Shown here: positions 42,706 through 52,186 of the stretch, piece by piece
Layout: each line of letters starts with the position of its first letter
How positions within the stretch are numbered: position 1 is the first letter of the stretch
NCBI GenBank assembly: GCA_016933045.1
Contig: JAFGBR010000011.1
Location: forward strand, 1 to 58,869
Source: Marinilabiliaceae bacterium
GTDB taxonomy: Bacteria > Bacteroidota > Bacteroidia > Bacteroidales > Marinilabiliaceae
Reading direction: 5' to 3'
Length of the DNA stretch: 58,869 nt
Position numbers and translations under genes: made by a program
The notes under the pieces: generated by a model
Seen by the model: only the letters and a program-made list of their open reading frames with translations
What the model was told of the DNA's origin: nothing
Database searches by the model: none

Positions 42706-44616
42706 CTATAAAGATTTGTTAATAAAATTAACAGCTGTGTTGTATATACTATCTTTATCAAAACCACACTCTTTGTATAATTCAGTTTGAGTGCCATGTT
42801 CAATATACTTATCAGGAACTCCTAATCGCTTAATTGTGGCAGTGTATCCATTATCGCACATAAATTCCATTACAGCCGAACCCAATCCTCCAATTATTGT
42901 ACCATCTTCAATGGTAATTATTTTTTTATGATTTGAGAATATTTTATGCAACAACTCCTGATCAAGAGGTTTTAAAAATCTAATATCGACATGCGAAACA
43001 GAGAATCCATCTTCGGCAAGTTTATTAGCCACAAATTCAATTTTATTTCCAACAGGGCCAATGGTAATAAAAGCTAAATCATCTCCTTCACGTATTAATC
43101 GGCCTTTACCTATTGTAATTTCTTCAAAAGGTGTTTGCCAATTAATATTTTGTCCTATACCTCTTGGGTAACGAATGCTGAAAGGGCCTTTATCGGGCAA
43201 TTGGGCTGTGTACATTAGATTTCGCAGTTCCGATTCGTTCATTGGCGATGAAACAATTAAATTAGGAACACATCGAAAAAAGGCCAGGTCATAAACTCCA
43301 TGATGAGTTGCCCCATCAGAGCCAACCAAACCACCCCTGTCGATACAAAACACTACATTTAATTTTTGAAGAGTTACATCGTGAATTACCTGATCGTAAG
43401 CGCGTTGTATAAACGAAGAATAGATGTTGCAAAATGGCACATAACCTGCAATTGCCAATCCGGCCGAAAAAGTAACTGCATGTTGTTCTGCAATGCCCAC
43501 ATCAATAGCACGATCTGGCATTTTATTCATCATAATATTTAAGCTTGAACCTGTTGGCATGGCAGGTGTAATGCCGATAATTTTTTTATTTTTTTCAGCC
43601 AGCTCAACAATGGTATTTCCAAAAACATCCTGGTATCGGGGAGGTTTGGGTTTGTCACTTGGTGTAAGAAATTTTATTCCGGTTGTTTTGTCGAATTTTT
43701 CGCCGGTGGCGTGCCAGGCAGTCTGATTTTCTTCGGCAAGTTTGAATCCTTTTCCTTTTTTTGTAATAACATGAAGCACTTTTGGGCCTTTAATGGCTTT
43801 TAAATCGTTCAAAATACGAACAAGGTGGTTAACATCATGCCCGTCTACCGGGCCAAAATATCTAATATTTAATCCTTCGAAAATATTTGTTTGGCGACTT
43901 ACAAAATTTTTTATGCTATTGTTAATTTTTAATATAAAGTCTCTTGCTCTTGACGAACCATTATTTCTATCAAGTGCATTAATAACTTTATTACGAAATT
44001 TGTTGTAAGTATATGACGTGGCAATATCGACCAGGTAATCACTAAATCCGCCAATATTCGGATCAATGGCCATGTTATTGTCGTTGAGTATTATTAGCAC
44101 GTTCGATTTGTTAACCGAAAGGTTATTCAAACCTTCAAAAGCTAACCCGGCAGTCATTGAACCATCACCAATAATAGCTATTACTTGTTTGTTTTCATCG
44201 CCGTTGAGTTTATTTGCTGTAGCTATTCCTAAAGCCGCTGATATTGATGTGGATGAATGGCCAACACCAAAAGCATCGTATTCACTTTCGAAAATATTCG
44301 GAAATCCACTAATGCCCTTATATTTTCTATTAGTATGAAAAGATTCGCGTCTGCCGGTTAATATTTTGTGTCCATAAGCCTGATGTCCAACATCCCATAT
44401 TAGTTTGTCATCGGGGGTGTTAAATACATAGTGAAGAGCAACGGTAAGTTCAACTACTCCTAAGCTTGCTCCAAAGTGAGCCGGATTACATGAAACAGCA
44501 TCAATTATGAATTCCCTTAATTCAGAACATACTTGTGGCAAATCATGTTCTTTAATCTTTTTTAAATCAGATGGAAACATGATTTGTTTAAGCAGTTCTG
44601 TTTTTTGTTCACTCAT
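42706..44616 (-). CDS. dxs: 1-deoxy-D-xylulose-5-phosphate synthase
   Basis: 636 aa, full length. This thiamine-diphosphate enzyme joins pyruvate and glyceraldehyde 3-phosphate, the first step of the MEP isoprenoid route. ThDP-binding GDGSMTAGLAFEGLNN, the N-terminal HFGASLGVVELT, the active-site DVGIAEQHAVTF and the transketolase C-terminal domain (EDGTIIGGLGSAVMEF) are all present. Own promoter with a short leader; followed by a small hypothetical gene six bases on. Confidence 0.97.
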   Translation of the reverse strand: MSEQKTELLKQIMFPSDLKKIKEHDLPQVCSELREFIIDAVSCNPAHFGASLGVVELTVALHYVFNTPDDKLIWDVGHQAYGHKILTGRRESFHTNRKYKGISGFPNIFESEYDAFGVGHSSTSISAALGIATANKLNGDENKQVIAIIGDGSMTAGLAFEGLNNLSVNKSNVLIILNDNNMAIDPNIGGFSDYLVDIATSYTYNKFRNKVINALDRNNGSSRARDFILKINNSIKNFVSRQTNIFEGLNIRYFGPVDGHDVNHLVRILNDLKAIKGPKVLHVITKKGKGFKLAEENQTAWHATGEKFDKTTGIKFLTPSDKPKPPRYQDVFGNTIVELAEKNKKIIGITPAMPTGSSLNIMMNKMPDRAIDVGIAEQHAVTFSAGLAIAGYVPFCNIYSSFIQRAYDQVIHDVTLQKLNVVFCIDRGGLVGSDGATHHGVYDLAFFRCVPNLIVSSPMNESELRNLMYTAQLPDKGPFSIRYPRGIGQNINWQTPFEEITIGKGRLIREGDDLAFITIGPVGNKIEFVANKLAEDGFSVSHVDIRFLKPLDQELLHKIFSNHKKIITIEDGTIIGGLGSAVMEFMCDNGYTATIKRLGVPDKYIEHGTQTELYKECGFDKDSIYNTAVNFINKSL

Positions 44617-44639
44617 AAGAAATATTAATTTTTAAGGTG

Positions 44640-44647
44640 CAAAGATA
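44640..44647 (-). promoter_or_regulatory. -7 box of the dxs promoter (TATCTTTG)
   Basis: Exact TAnnTTTG on the minus strand, 23 bases before the ATG. The -33 element is weak. Confidence 0.6.
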
Positions 44648-44700
44648 CTATTTTGAAGAATTTTTTAATTATGCTTCAATTGGTTTTATATCTTTAACCC

Positions 44701-44720
44701 GGATTATTTATAAATAATCC
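44701..44720. repeat. Perfect 20-bp palindrome in the dxs-ompA intergenic region
   Basis: GGATTATTTA is directly followed by its reverse complement TAAATAATCC, with no spacer. It lies 54 bases upstream of the dxs -7 box and 155 bases before the OmpA-family gene. No T run follows. It looks like a dimeric regulator site rather than a terminator. Confidence 0.6.
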
Positions 44721-44874
44721 TTGCCTATGGCAGCGACTAAGGTTCAGTAAAACCTTTTTCAAAAAAGTTTACTTCGCCTAGGTTGAGGTTAGCCTTAACT
44801 AAATCTATAAATATATGGATAGATCAGGTTAAAAGCTTTTTTGATAAACTTTAATTGTTAAGATAAAAATTAAA

Positions 44875-45891
44875 ATGATATTAGTTATGCGTTTAGTTTT
44901 TGCTTTGTTTTTATTAGTGTTTTTTGTTGCATGTGTTCCAATGAAACAGTTTCAGGATGTGCAATTGAAAAATGAAGAGTTAAAGATGGAAATGAAACAA
45001 CTTTCTGTTGAAAGTGAGAATAATAAGGTTAAAGCCAAAGAGTTGGAAGGTAAGTTAGGTCGATTGCAGAAACAGATAGACCAAATAATACAGGATACAA
45101 TAAGGCTTGCTGGCAGGCTTCAAAACGAACAAGACAGAGTTGCAGAACTTGAAATACAGCAAAATGAATTAACAGCCAAGATGAGAAATATGGGTAATGA
45201 TGATAGTGCTGACTTAATGGTTTTTTTGCAAAAATTACAAGATGATCTTAATAATCGTGAAAATGCGCTTTTAAAAACGGAACAGGAGAGTGCAAAAAGA
45301 AAAAAAGAATTAGAATTGGCAATTACCGAATTAGAATCGGCACGAGAAGCTTTGCTTAATCAAAACAAACAGTTGGTTGAACTTCAAAATTCGTTGAATC
45401 GTAAAGATTCGGCAATGAATGCACTTCGTTTAGCAGTTGCCGATGCGCTTACCGGTTTCGGCACAGACGAATTAAAGGTGCACATGAAAAATGGTAAAGT
45501 ATATGTATCGCTCGAAGAAAAACTTCTTTTTGCATCGGGTAGTTATGCAGTTAACCAGATGGGGGAGTCGGCATTGTTAAAACTTGCACGTGTATTGGAG
45601 CAAAAAGATGATATTCAAATTGTTGTTGAAGGACATACCGATAATGTACCCTATACAGGTAGTGTGATTTTAGATAATTGGGATTTAAGTGTAAAAAGAG
45701 CCACTGCTGTTTCACGAATTTTACTGCAAAATAGTAATATCAGACCCGATAGAATTACAGCAGCAGGAAGGGGTGAGTATGTTCCTCTCGATAGTAGCAA
45801 TTCAATTGAAGGGCGTCAGAAAAACAGAAGAACAGAAATTATTTTAACTCCAAGTCTTGATAAATTACTTGAAGTACTTGAAACCAATTAG
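44875..45891 (+). CDS. OmpA family lipoprotein with coiled coil
   Basis: 338 aa. The leader ends in a lipobox (FFVAC about residue 20). A long coiled coil (about 28-185; many heptad-like stretches such as LKNEELKMEMKQLSVE) leads into an OmpA C-terminal peptidoglycan-binding domain (about 205-330) with LLFASGSYAVNQ, VEGHTDNVPY and RAAGRGEY-type and NRRTEI elements. Expected to tether the outer membrane to the cell wall. An ATG four codons later (MRLVFALFL) is an alternative start. Confidence 0.9.
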   Translation: MILVMRLVFALFLLVFFVACVPMKQFQDVQLKNEELKMEMKQLSVESENNKVKAKELEGKLGRLQKQIDQIIQDTIRLAGRLQNEQDRVAELEIQQNELTAKMRNMGNDDSADLMVFLQKLQDDLNNRENALLKTEQESAKRKKELELAITELESAREALLNQNKQLVELQNSLNRKDSAMNALRLAVADALTGFGTDELKVHMKNGKVYVSLEEKLLFASGSYAVNQMGESALLKLARVLEQKDDIQIVVEGHTDNVPYTGSVILDNWDLSVKRATAVSRILLQNSNIRPDRITAAGRGEYVPLDSSNSIEGRQKNRRTEIILTPSLDKLLEVLETN

Positions 45892-46274
45892 TATTATATT
45901 TTAAAAGGGGATAATAACTGTTTGTTTTGATTAGTTATTAAAGAAATTAACAATTACTTTCCAAAAAATGGAATTTTATTAATGTTTTTTTTAAAAGTAT
46001 TAATTGAAATAAAATTGTTTAAATAAGTGTAAAACATTTAAATACTGATGTTTGGAATTAATTAATAAAGTATTGTTTTAAAGTGTTTTAAATGACAATA
46101 AATAAAAACTTCGTTAGATGTTAAAAAAAATTAAAACAACATATTAAATGTAATGGTTTTGTTAATAAGTTTTTATATATAGCAGGGTGGAGGAGCCATA
46201 AATTCTGTATATATTTACGAAAGATTGTGTGATTGTTTTTTATAAACGGAGATTTATCCGCCATTTGATAGAAT
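45892..46274. other. AT-rich intergenic region before the hybrid kinase
   Basis: 383 bases with no gene. A near-consensus -7 box TATATTTA is at 46210-46217, and a small CGGA/TCCG hairpin (about 46246-46260) lies just before the kinase start. No other structure recognised. Confidence 0.5.
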
Positions 46275-48095
46275 ATGAGATTTAAATCTGGCTCCCAGGT
46301 TTTAAGAAAAATTGATCTGTTTATCAGACGAAGGTTGGGTCCTTCTAATCTTTTATCGAAAGATGGACCAAATTATTGGCGTGAGCGAATATTTCATTTC
46401 TTTTCAATTGCAGTAATTTTTATTGGTTCTGTTGTTTATCTCTATTTTGGACTATCATTTTTGCAGTCGGGTGAAATAGGTTATGCAATATTTAGTACGT
46501 TTATATTTTTCTCGTCGCTTTTTGTTTCATCGGTTCGAAGCTTACCATTACGTTTTCGTATAGGATGGATCTTATTTATGATTTATCTTATAGGAGGTTA
46601 TTCATTAATAGAATCGAATGTTCATTCGCTTGGGCTTGTTTTTTTATTGGCTTATTCGCTAATGACGGCTATTTTGGTTGGTCAGAAAGGAGCAATCCGA
46701 TCGGTAGTAATTAATCTTATTACCCTTATTTTGGCAGGTTTTCTTTTTTATTACCCGCACAATATAATTCAAATAAAACCGTTAATAACATTTAATGAGT
46801 ATTTAAATATAAGTATTGCCTTTATGGTTGCTAATATTGTTACTCTATCACCATTGGTATCGCTATTAAATGGATTGGCTTTTTCATTACATAAAGAGCG
46901 GCGTTACAGAAAAATATTACGTCGCGATCATGAGGCTTTAGCAATAGCAAAACGAAAGGCAGAAGAATCAGATTTGTTAAAATCGGCTTTTTTATCAAAT
47001 ATGTCGCATGAAATACGCACACCGATGAATGCTATTTTGGGTTTTTCGAATTTGTTGTCGCACCCCGATATTAGTGAAACAGAGAAACAGGAATTTGTAA
47101 ACCTGATTAGGATTAACGGGAAAAACCTGATGACATTGGTTGAGGATATTATTGATATTTCGAAAATTGAAAGTGGTCAGTTGACTGTAAAAAATGGGCC
47201 ATGCCAATTACATTCTTTGTTGACAGATATTTATGATTCATTTTTTGATGATTTACAGCGACGTGGGCTTTTTAATTTGAAATTATATCTGAAAGAAGGT
47301 ATAAATGAAGATAATCTTATGGTTTTAACCGATGCTCACCGGTTAAAACAAATCCTGATAAATCTTGTTGGTAATGCAATTAAGTTTACCGAAAGGGGTT
47401 ATGTAGAGTTTGGATATATTTTAAATGACGATCTGAATTTACAGTTTTATGTGAAAGATACCGGTATTGGACTTCCAAAGGGAAAAGAGAATGAGATTTT
47501 CGATCGTTTTTCGAAATTTAATAATGATCAAAGGCGGCTTTATGGTGGAACTGGAATTGGTCTGTCAATTGCTAAACACCTGGTGAAGCTTATGGGGGGT
47601 GATATTTGGGTTAATTCAGAGCCATTGGTTGGAACAACTTTCTTTTTCTCTATTCCTTACCATCGAATTGGAGTAAAAATGGCATCGCCCATCGATTCAA
47701 TTTTGAATAAAAAAGGGTTTAACTGGGAGGGGAAAACATTTTTGGTTGCTGAAGATGAAGAAGATAATTTCAGATATCTCGAAGTTGCATTAGCTTTATC
47801 TAACGCCAGTTTAATATGGGCAAGGGATGGTAAAGAGGCAGTGGAGATATTTAAAAAAGTTGACAATATTGATTTAGTACTTATGGATATAAAAATGCCA
47901 TTGATGGATGGATATTCGGCTACCCGTGAGATTAAGCAGATAAGCGACAATGTGCCAATTATTGCTCAAACAGCTTATGCTTTTAGTGAGGAGAGAGAGA
48001 AATCTTTTGCAGCAGGGTGTATTGATTATATCGCAAAACCTATTGGATATGATGATTTACTCAGAACGATTCACAAGTATGTTCCAAGTCATTAA
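46275..48095 (+). CDS. membrane hybrid histidine kinase with receiver domain
   Basis: 606 aa. About five or six TM segments (residues about 38-200) form a sensor without a large outside loop. A short coiled linker leads to HisKA with the phospho-acceptor H245 in SNMSHEIRTPMN, then HATPase_c (NLVGNAIKFTE N-box, KDTGIGLPKG, GGTGIGLSIAKHL). The C-terminal receiver has the acidic pair in VAEDEEDN, phospho-acceptor D538 in VLMDIKMP, and Lys in YIAKP. No output regulator is nearby, so signal and target are unknown. Convergent with frr. Confidence 0.93.
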   Translation: MRFKSGSQVLRKIDLFIRRRLGPSNLLSKDGPNYWRERIFHFFSIAVIFIGSVVYLYFGLSFLQSGEIGYAIFSTFIFFSSLFVSSVRSLPLRFRIGWILFMIYLIGGYSLIESNVHSLGLVFLLAYSLMTAILVGQKGAIRSVVINLITLILAGFLFYYPHNIIQIKPLITFNEYLNISIAFMVANIVTLSPLVSLLNGLAFSLHKERRYRKILRRDHEALAIAKRKAEESDLLKSAFLSNMSHEIRTPMNAILGFSNLLSHPDISETEKQEFVNLIRINGKNLMTLVEDIIDISKIESGQLTVKNGPCQLHSLLTDIYDSFFDDLQRRGLFNLKLYLKEGINEDNLMVLTDAHRLKQILINLVGNAIKFTERGYVEFGYILNDDLNLQFYVKDTGIGLPKGKENEIFDRFSKFNNDQRRLYGGTGIGLSIAKHLVKLMGGDIWVNSEPLVGTTFFFSIPYHRIGVKMASPIDSILNKKGFNWEGKTFLVAEDEEDNFRYLEVALALSNASLIWARDGKEAVEIFKKVDNIDLVLMDIKMPLMDGYSATREIKQISDNVPIIAQTAYAFSEEREKSFAAGCIDYIAKPIGYDDLLRTIHKYVPSH

Positions 48096-48108
48096 AGATG
48101 TTTTTTTA

Positions 48109-48146
48109 TAAAAAAACCGCTATTGTAACAATAACGGCTTTTTTAT
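48109..48146. terminator. Bidirectional terminator between the hybrid kinase and frr
   Basis: CCG-C-TATTGT pairs with ACAATA-A-CGG (one mismatch) around a short loop, with A run to the left and T run to the right, so it can end both convergent transcripts. Confidence 0.8.
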
Positions 48147-48148
48147 TT

Positions 48149-48712
48149 TTATACAGTTAGTATATCTTTTTCTTTCTTTTCTAATAATTCATCTACCTTT
48201 TTAATGAATTTATCGTGTAATTTTTGAGCATCGGCGGCGGCATCTTTTTCAATATCCTCCGATAATCCATCTTTTTTGAGTTTTTTAAGCTCTTCAATAA
48301 TATCCCTTCGTGCATTACGAATACTTATTTTAGTCTCTTCGCATATATGTTTCACCTGTTTAACCAAATCTCTGCGTCGTTCTTCGGTTAATGGCGGAAC
48401 ATTTAAACGGACAATTTCGCCATTATTATCGGGGTTCATTCCAAGGTTGGCAGCCATAATCGCTTTTTCAATAGATCCAATCATGGCTTTTTCCCATGGT
48501 TGTATTGCTATTGTTCTGGCATCAGGAGTGCTAATATTTGAAATTTGTTGTAATGGGGTCATACTTCCATAATAATCGATCATTACACCTTCCAGCATTT
48601 TGGGATTAGCCTTTCCAGCTCTTATCTTCCCAAGTTCCAGATCGAGATGTTCTACTGATTTCTCCATTTTATCGGAGCCATCTTCCATAACTATTTGAAC
48701 TTCTTCTGTCAT
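48149..48712 (-). CDS. frr: ribosome recycling factor
   Basis: 187 aa, standard length. RRF works with EF-G to split the ribosome after termination. Signatures are the first helix KMEKSVEHLDLELGKIRAGKANP, VMIDYYGSMTPLQQI, and the C-terminal RNARRDIIEELKKLKKDGLSED. Own promoter (-33/-7, 18 spacing). No pyrH next to it. Confidence 0.97.
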   Translation of the reverse strand: MTEEVQIVMEDGSDKMEKSVEHLDLELGKIRAGKANPKMLEGVMIDYYGSMTPLQQISNISTPDARTIAIQPWEKAMIGSIEKAIMAANLGMNPDNNGEIVRLNVPPLTEERRRDLVKQVKHICEETKISIRNARRDIIEELKKLKKDGLSEDIEKDAAADAQKLHDKFIKKVDELLEKKEKDILTV

Positions 48713-48740
48713 AATTTCTTTTGATTGTTTAACCTTTTCA

Positions 48741-48770
48741 CAAAATTAGAAAACTTTACAGTAATTCAAA
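48741..48770 (-). promoter_or_regulatory. Promoter of frr
   Basis: On the minus strand TTTG (48767-48770) and TAATTTTG (48741-48748) are 18 bases apart, both exact matches to the -33/-7 consensus, 28 bases before the ATG. Confidence 0.7.
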
Positions 48771-48804
48771 TATCATTTTTTAGCTTCGGTATTCGAATAT
48801 TTTT

Positions 48805-50334
48805 TTAATGATTTGAAATTGGTAAAGTAAAATAGAACGATGACCCAATACCGGGTTCTGATAATACCCATATTTCGCCACCTAATAATTCGACGAAACG
48901 TTTGGTTACAGATAACCCAAGCCCAGCTCCACCAAAGCGGCGCGATAAAGACTGATCGACCTGGGTAAATTTATCAAATACTATTTCAGTGCTTTCATGC
49001 GGTATTCCTATTCCGGAATCTTCGACATAAAAAAGGTAACTTTTTATGCCATAAGGTTTGCATCCGTAATGTACATACCCTTCGGTAGTAAATTTAAATG
49101 CATTGCTAATAAGGTTGGAGAAGATAGATTTTAAAACTCCAGGATTAGTTTTTATTTCTTTGGCTTCGGTAGCAATATCCCATTCGCCAATTAATTCAAA
49201 ATTTTTTTTGCCACTATTATTTAGTTCTATTTTAATATTTATTGCTAATTCCTCAAAAAAATGCTTAATATCAACAGGTTGAATTTCAATTTCAGTTTCT
49301 TCATTTTCCAGTTTGGCATATTCAAGTAAATTATCAATTAAACTTAATAATTGAATTCCACTGGTTTCAATGCATTGAATGTATTTATGTGCATCATCGA
49401 CAAACTCATTTTGGTCAAGTATTCGGGCAAAACCAATAATTGAATTTAAAGGAGTACGAAGTTCGTGCGATATGCTTGCCAGAAAGTTGTTTTTCATTTT
49501 GTCGGCAGTTTCAGCCTCTTTTCGTGCTCTTATAAGGTCAAGCTCATATAGTTTTTGTCGTGTAATATCATGTAAATTTAAAACAACATATTCGGGCTGT
49601 CCAAATGAATCGACGATTCTGCTTAATTGACATTCAACTGGAATGAATTGTCTTTCTTTATCTTTAAAACGAAACCGAAAATTGATAAATGTTTGATTTG
49701 AATTTGAATTTAAATGTTCCCAAAAAGTCTCAAAATCATCGGGATGAACCAGACTAAAAAGGTTCATAAGTTTAGCTTCATCGGATGAATAGCCCGAAAG
49801 TAATTTGCATGATGGGCTTATGTATATCGATTTTAAATCTTTATCGAGTAATATTTGAACATAAGAAGTGTGTTCGGCTAAAAGCCGGTAGTGTTCTTTT
49901 AGGGTAAATAGTTCGGCTATTAAACGCCGGTCGGGATTCATGTTTCGAAAAATACAAAAAAGCTGTTCTTTGCCGTTTTCGGTGTATAAATTCATTACCA
50001 ATTCCATTGGAATTGATGATTGTCCCTGTCGGATTAAGTTTATTTCGGACGACACAAAAGGTGATGCATGTGAAACCGTTGATATTAATTGCCGAACACT
50101 TATTGCTGAGCTGTGAGATAGAATTTTTCCTATTTGTGATTTTTTGAGCACACTTTTTTTTACTCCTGTGAGTTGAATAATCTCTTTGCTTAGTTGTAAA
50201 AAGGCTCCTTTTTTATCGATAATTGCATGAGCAAATAATATCTCTTTTACCGGATTCAATAACGAATGAAACAGGACAGAATTCTCATCCTGATCATCTC
50301 TTTTTTTGAATTTTACTGAATTGGTTAGACGCAT
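48805..50334 (-). CDS. cytoplasmic PAS-domain histidine kinase
   Basis: 509 aa with no signal peptide or TM segment. Two PAS-like domains (about 30-140 and 155-270; the second shows SPSCKLLSGYSSDEAKLMNLF and LVHPDDFETFWEHL, PAS_3 type) precede HisKA with H290 in ASISHELRTPLN and HATPase_c (NLISNAFKFTTEG, VEDSGIGIP, GGAGLGLSVTKRF). There is no receiver domain. Its partner is not in the window. It sits 92 bases upstream of frr on the same strand. Confidence 0.92.
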   Translation of the reverse strand: MRLTNSVKFKKRDDQDENSVLFHSLLNPVKEILFAHAIIDKKGAFLQLSKEIIQLTGVKKSVLKKSQIGKILSHSSAISVRQLISTVSHASPFVSSEINLIRQGQSSIPMELVMNLYTENGKEQLFCIFRNMNPDRRLIAELFTLKEHYRLLAEHTSYVQILLDKDLKSIYISPSCKLLSGYSSDEAKLMNLFSLVHPDDFETFWEHLNSNSNQTFINFRFRFKDKERQFIPVECQLSRIVDSFGQPEYVVLNLHDITRQKLYELDLIRARKEAETADKMKNNFLASISHELRTPLNSIIGFARILDQNEFVDDAHKYIQCIETSGIQLLSLIDNLLEYAKLENEETEIEIQPVDIKHFFEELAINIKIELNNSGKKNFELIGEWDIATEAKEIKTNPGVLKSIFSNLISNAFKFTTEGYVHYGCKPYGIKSYLFYVEDSGIGIPHESTEIVFDKFTQVDQSLSRRFGGAGLGLSVTKRFVELLGGEIWVLSEPGIGSSFYFTLPISNH

Positions 50335-50419
50335 TTTATTCTCTTTAATTCAAATATGAAAAAAAGAGATTAAATATGCTTAGCATAAGTAATAAAACTT
50401 ATTAACAAGGTGTTGATAA

Positions 50420-51217
50420 TTAAATAGATGATAAATTTTTAATGAATTGTTGAAATACGTATAGAAACTGCGATTGCTCTTCTAAAAAACATGTATGGTT
50501 GCTTTGTTCAAAAAAATGGATATTAACGTGTTTATTGCCAGAAAAAGCATTTGTAATTAACTTATAATCAACTTGTTTATCTGATTTCGAAAGGCAAAAT
50601 AACAGAGGAATATCACTTGTTAATAAATTTATTGAAAGGTTGTTTCGTAAAAGCATCATTTTTTGATACTTGACTATATTATCGGGCAGTAACATGTTCT
50701 GATATTTGTGTATTTTTTTGTATAAATCGGGAAAATTTATTGTAAATCCATCGACGAATCGTGTTTTATGCATAATATCTTTCAATAATTGATATTTCCC
50801 GTTCATTATCAGATTTATCTCTTTTTGTCGGAATTTTTTTTTTGATTCGTTATCAGTAAAGGGATGAGAATTAACAAAAACCATAGATGCAATATCTTTT
50901 TGGTATTGTGTTGAAATTGAAGCTCCTATATATCCACCTAATGAATGTCCAACTATATGAAAAGGGGCATCGGTTTCTTTTCTGACCAATTTATATAATG
51001 ATTGTGCAATAGTGTTAAGGTTGCAATGGTTACTTAAAAACTTTGAATATCCATGACCTGGCAAATCGACTGTTATGCATTGATATAGTTGACTTAATTT
51101 TTCTGAAATAGAATCCCATACTTCTGAGCAGTCCATTAAACCATGAATAAATAATATGGTGTCGCCTTTGCCAATTATATTATAATTAATATGGAAATCA
51201 TTGTCGGTGTAAATCAT
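50420..51217 (-). CDS. alpha/beta fold hydrolase
   Basis: 265 aa, cytoplasmic. The nucleophile elbow GHSLGG places the catalytic Ser at 92; HG of the oxyanion hole is in LFIHGLMDCSEVW (His25), the acid is probably Asp in SKSDKQVD and the His in SNHTCFLEE. Like esterases, haloperoxidases and MenH-type enzymes; the substrate cannot be told from sequence. Own promoter, divergent from the sdh operon. Confidence 0.88.
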   Translation of the reverse strand: MIYTDNDFHINYNIIGKGDTILFIHGLMDCSEVWDSISEKLSQLYQCITVDLPGHGYSKFLSNHCNLNTIAQSLYKLVRKETDAPFHIVGHSLGGYIGASISTQYQKDIASMVFVNSHPFTDNESKKKFRQKEINLIMNGKYQLLKDIMHKTRFVDGFTINFPDLYKKIHKYQNMLLPDNIVKYQKMMLLRNNLSINLLTSDIPLLFCLSKSDKQVDYKLITNAFSGNKHVNIHFFEQSNHTCFLEEQSQFLYVFQQFIKNLSSI

Positions 51218-51251
51218 TTATTATTATTTAAAAAAATTAACACATACACCT

Positions 51252-51259
51252 CAAATATA
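51252..51259 (-). promoter_or_regulatory. -7 box upstream of the alpha/beta hydrolase (TATATTTG)
   Basis: Exact TAnnTTTG on the minus strand, 34 bases before the ATG; no clear -33 element. Confidence 0.5.
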
Positions 51260-51361
51260 GTTATGATTTATTGCTAATAGATTATAAATAGTGATAAATA
51301 GCAGTAAAAAATCATCAATAACTTAGAATTGGTAAAAATTATGAAATATCTACTTTGAATT

Positions 51362-51393
51362 TTTGCGAATGGCGCGATTCCCCTTTACATTTG
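51362..51393 (+). promoter_or_regulatory. Promoter of the sdhCAB operon
   Basis: TTTG (51362-51365) and TACATTTG (51386-51393) are 20 bases apart, both exact, giving a leader of about 65 bases before sdhC. Confidence 0.75.
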
Positions 51394-51463
51394 CAAGCTG
51401 TTAATTGCACTTAATAAGTGGAAATATAAAACAACTAAATAACTATAAACTAAAATTTTTCCT

Positions 51464-52165
51464 ATGAGCAATTTGTTTTGTTCCTCAATTGGAAAGAAGT
51501 TGTTAATGAGTATATCAGGATTGTTTTTAATAACTTTTCTGTTGTTACATTTAACTTTAAATTCTTTCCTTCTCATCCCTGATGGGGGAGAAATGTTTAA
51601 TGCAGCAGCCCATTTTATGGCTACCAACCCTTTAATTAAAGTGATGGAGCCAATATTGGTTTTGGGCTTTGTTGTGCATATTATTTATGCAGGTTTGTTA
51701 ACGTTACAAAACAGCAAAGCCAGAGGTAACCAACGTTATGCATCGGGCAGTAAAACATTGGATGTTTCTTGGGCATCAAAAAATATGTGGATTCTTGGGT
51801 TAGCTGTACTAGGTTTTTTGGTAGTTCACATTGCCAATTTTTATGTGAAAATGAAATTTACCGGCGATCCTTTGCTTAACGAAGCATCAATAATTATTGG
51901 TGGTGTTCATACTGAGGTTGAGAATGCTTATGCATTGGTAAATAAAACATTTAGTTTTTTATGGGTTGTTATTGTATATGTTATTGGTTCGGTTGCATTA
52001 GCTATTCATTTGTCGCATGGTTTTTGGTCTGGTTTTCAAACTATTGGCTTTAGTAATGAAGTATGGCGGGTTCGATTGAACGTTGTTGGAGCAGTTATAG
52101 CCTGGATAATTGGGTTAGGATTTGCTTTGATTGCAGTACTTCAGTATTTATTCTATCAGGTTTAA
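51464..52165 (+). CDS. sdhC: succinate dehydrogenase/fumarate reductase cytochrome b subunit (b558 type)
   Basis: A 233-aa membrane anchor with five TM segments, typical of the di-haem b558 single-anchor type. Candidate haem His are in LLLHLTLNSF, VVHIIYAG, LVVHIANFY and AIHLSHGFW. It passes electrons between the quinone pool and SdhAB. First gene of sdhCAB, own promoter; 21 bases to sdhA. In anaerobic Bacteroidota the same complex works as fumarate reductase (frdC). Confidence 0.93.
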   Translation: MSNLFCSSIGKKLLMSISGLFLITFLLLHLTLNSFLLIPDGGEMFNAAAHFMATNPLIKVMEPILVLGFVVHIIYAGLLTLQNSKARGNQRYASGSKTLDVSWASKNMWILGLAVLGFLVVHIANFYVKMKFTGDPLLNEASIIIGGVHTEVENAYALVNKTFSFLWVVIVYVIGSVALAIHLSHGFWSGFQTIGFSNEVWRVRLNVVGAVIAWIIGLGFALIAVLQYLFYQV

Positions 52166-52186
52166 ACTCTAAAATTCGATATCGAA

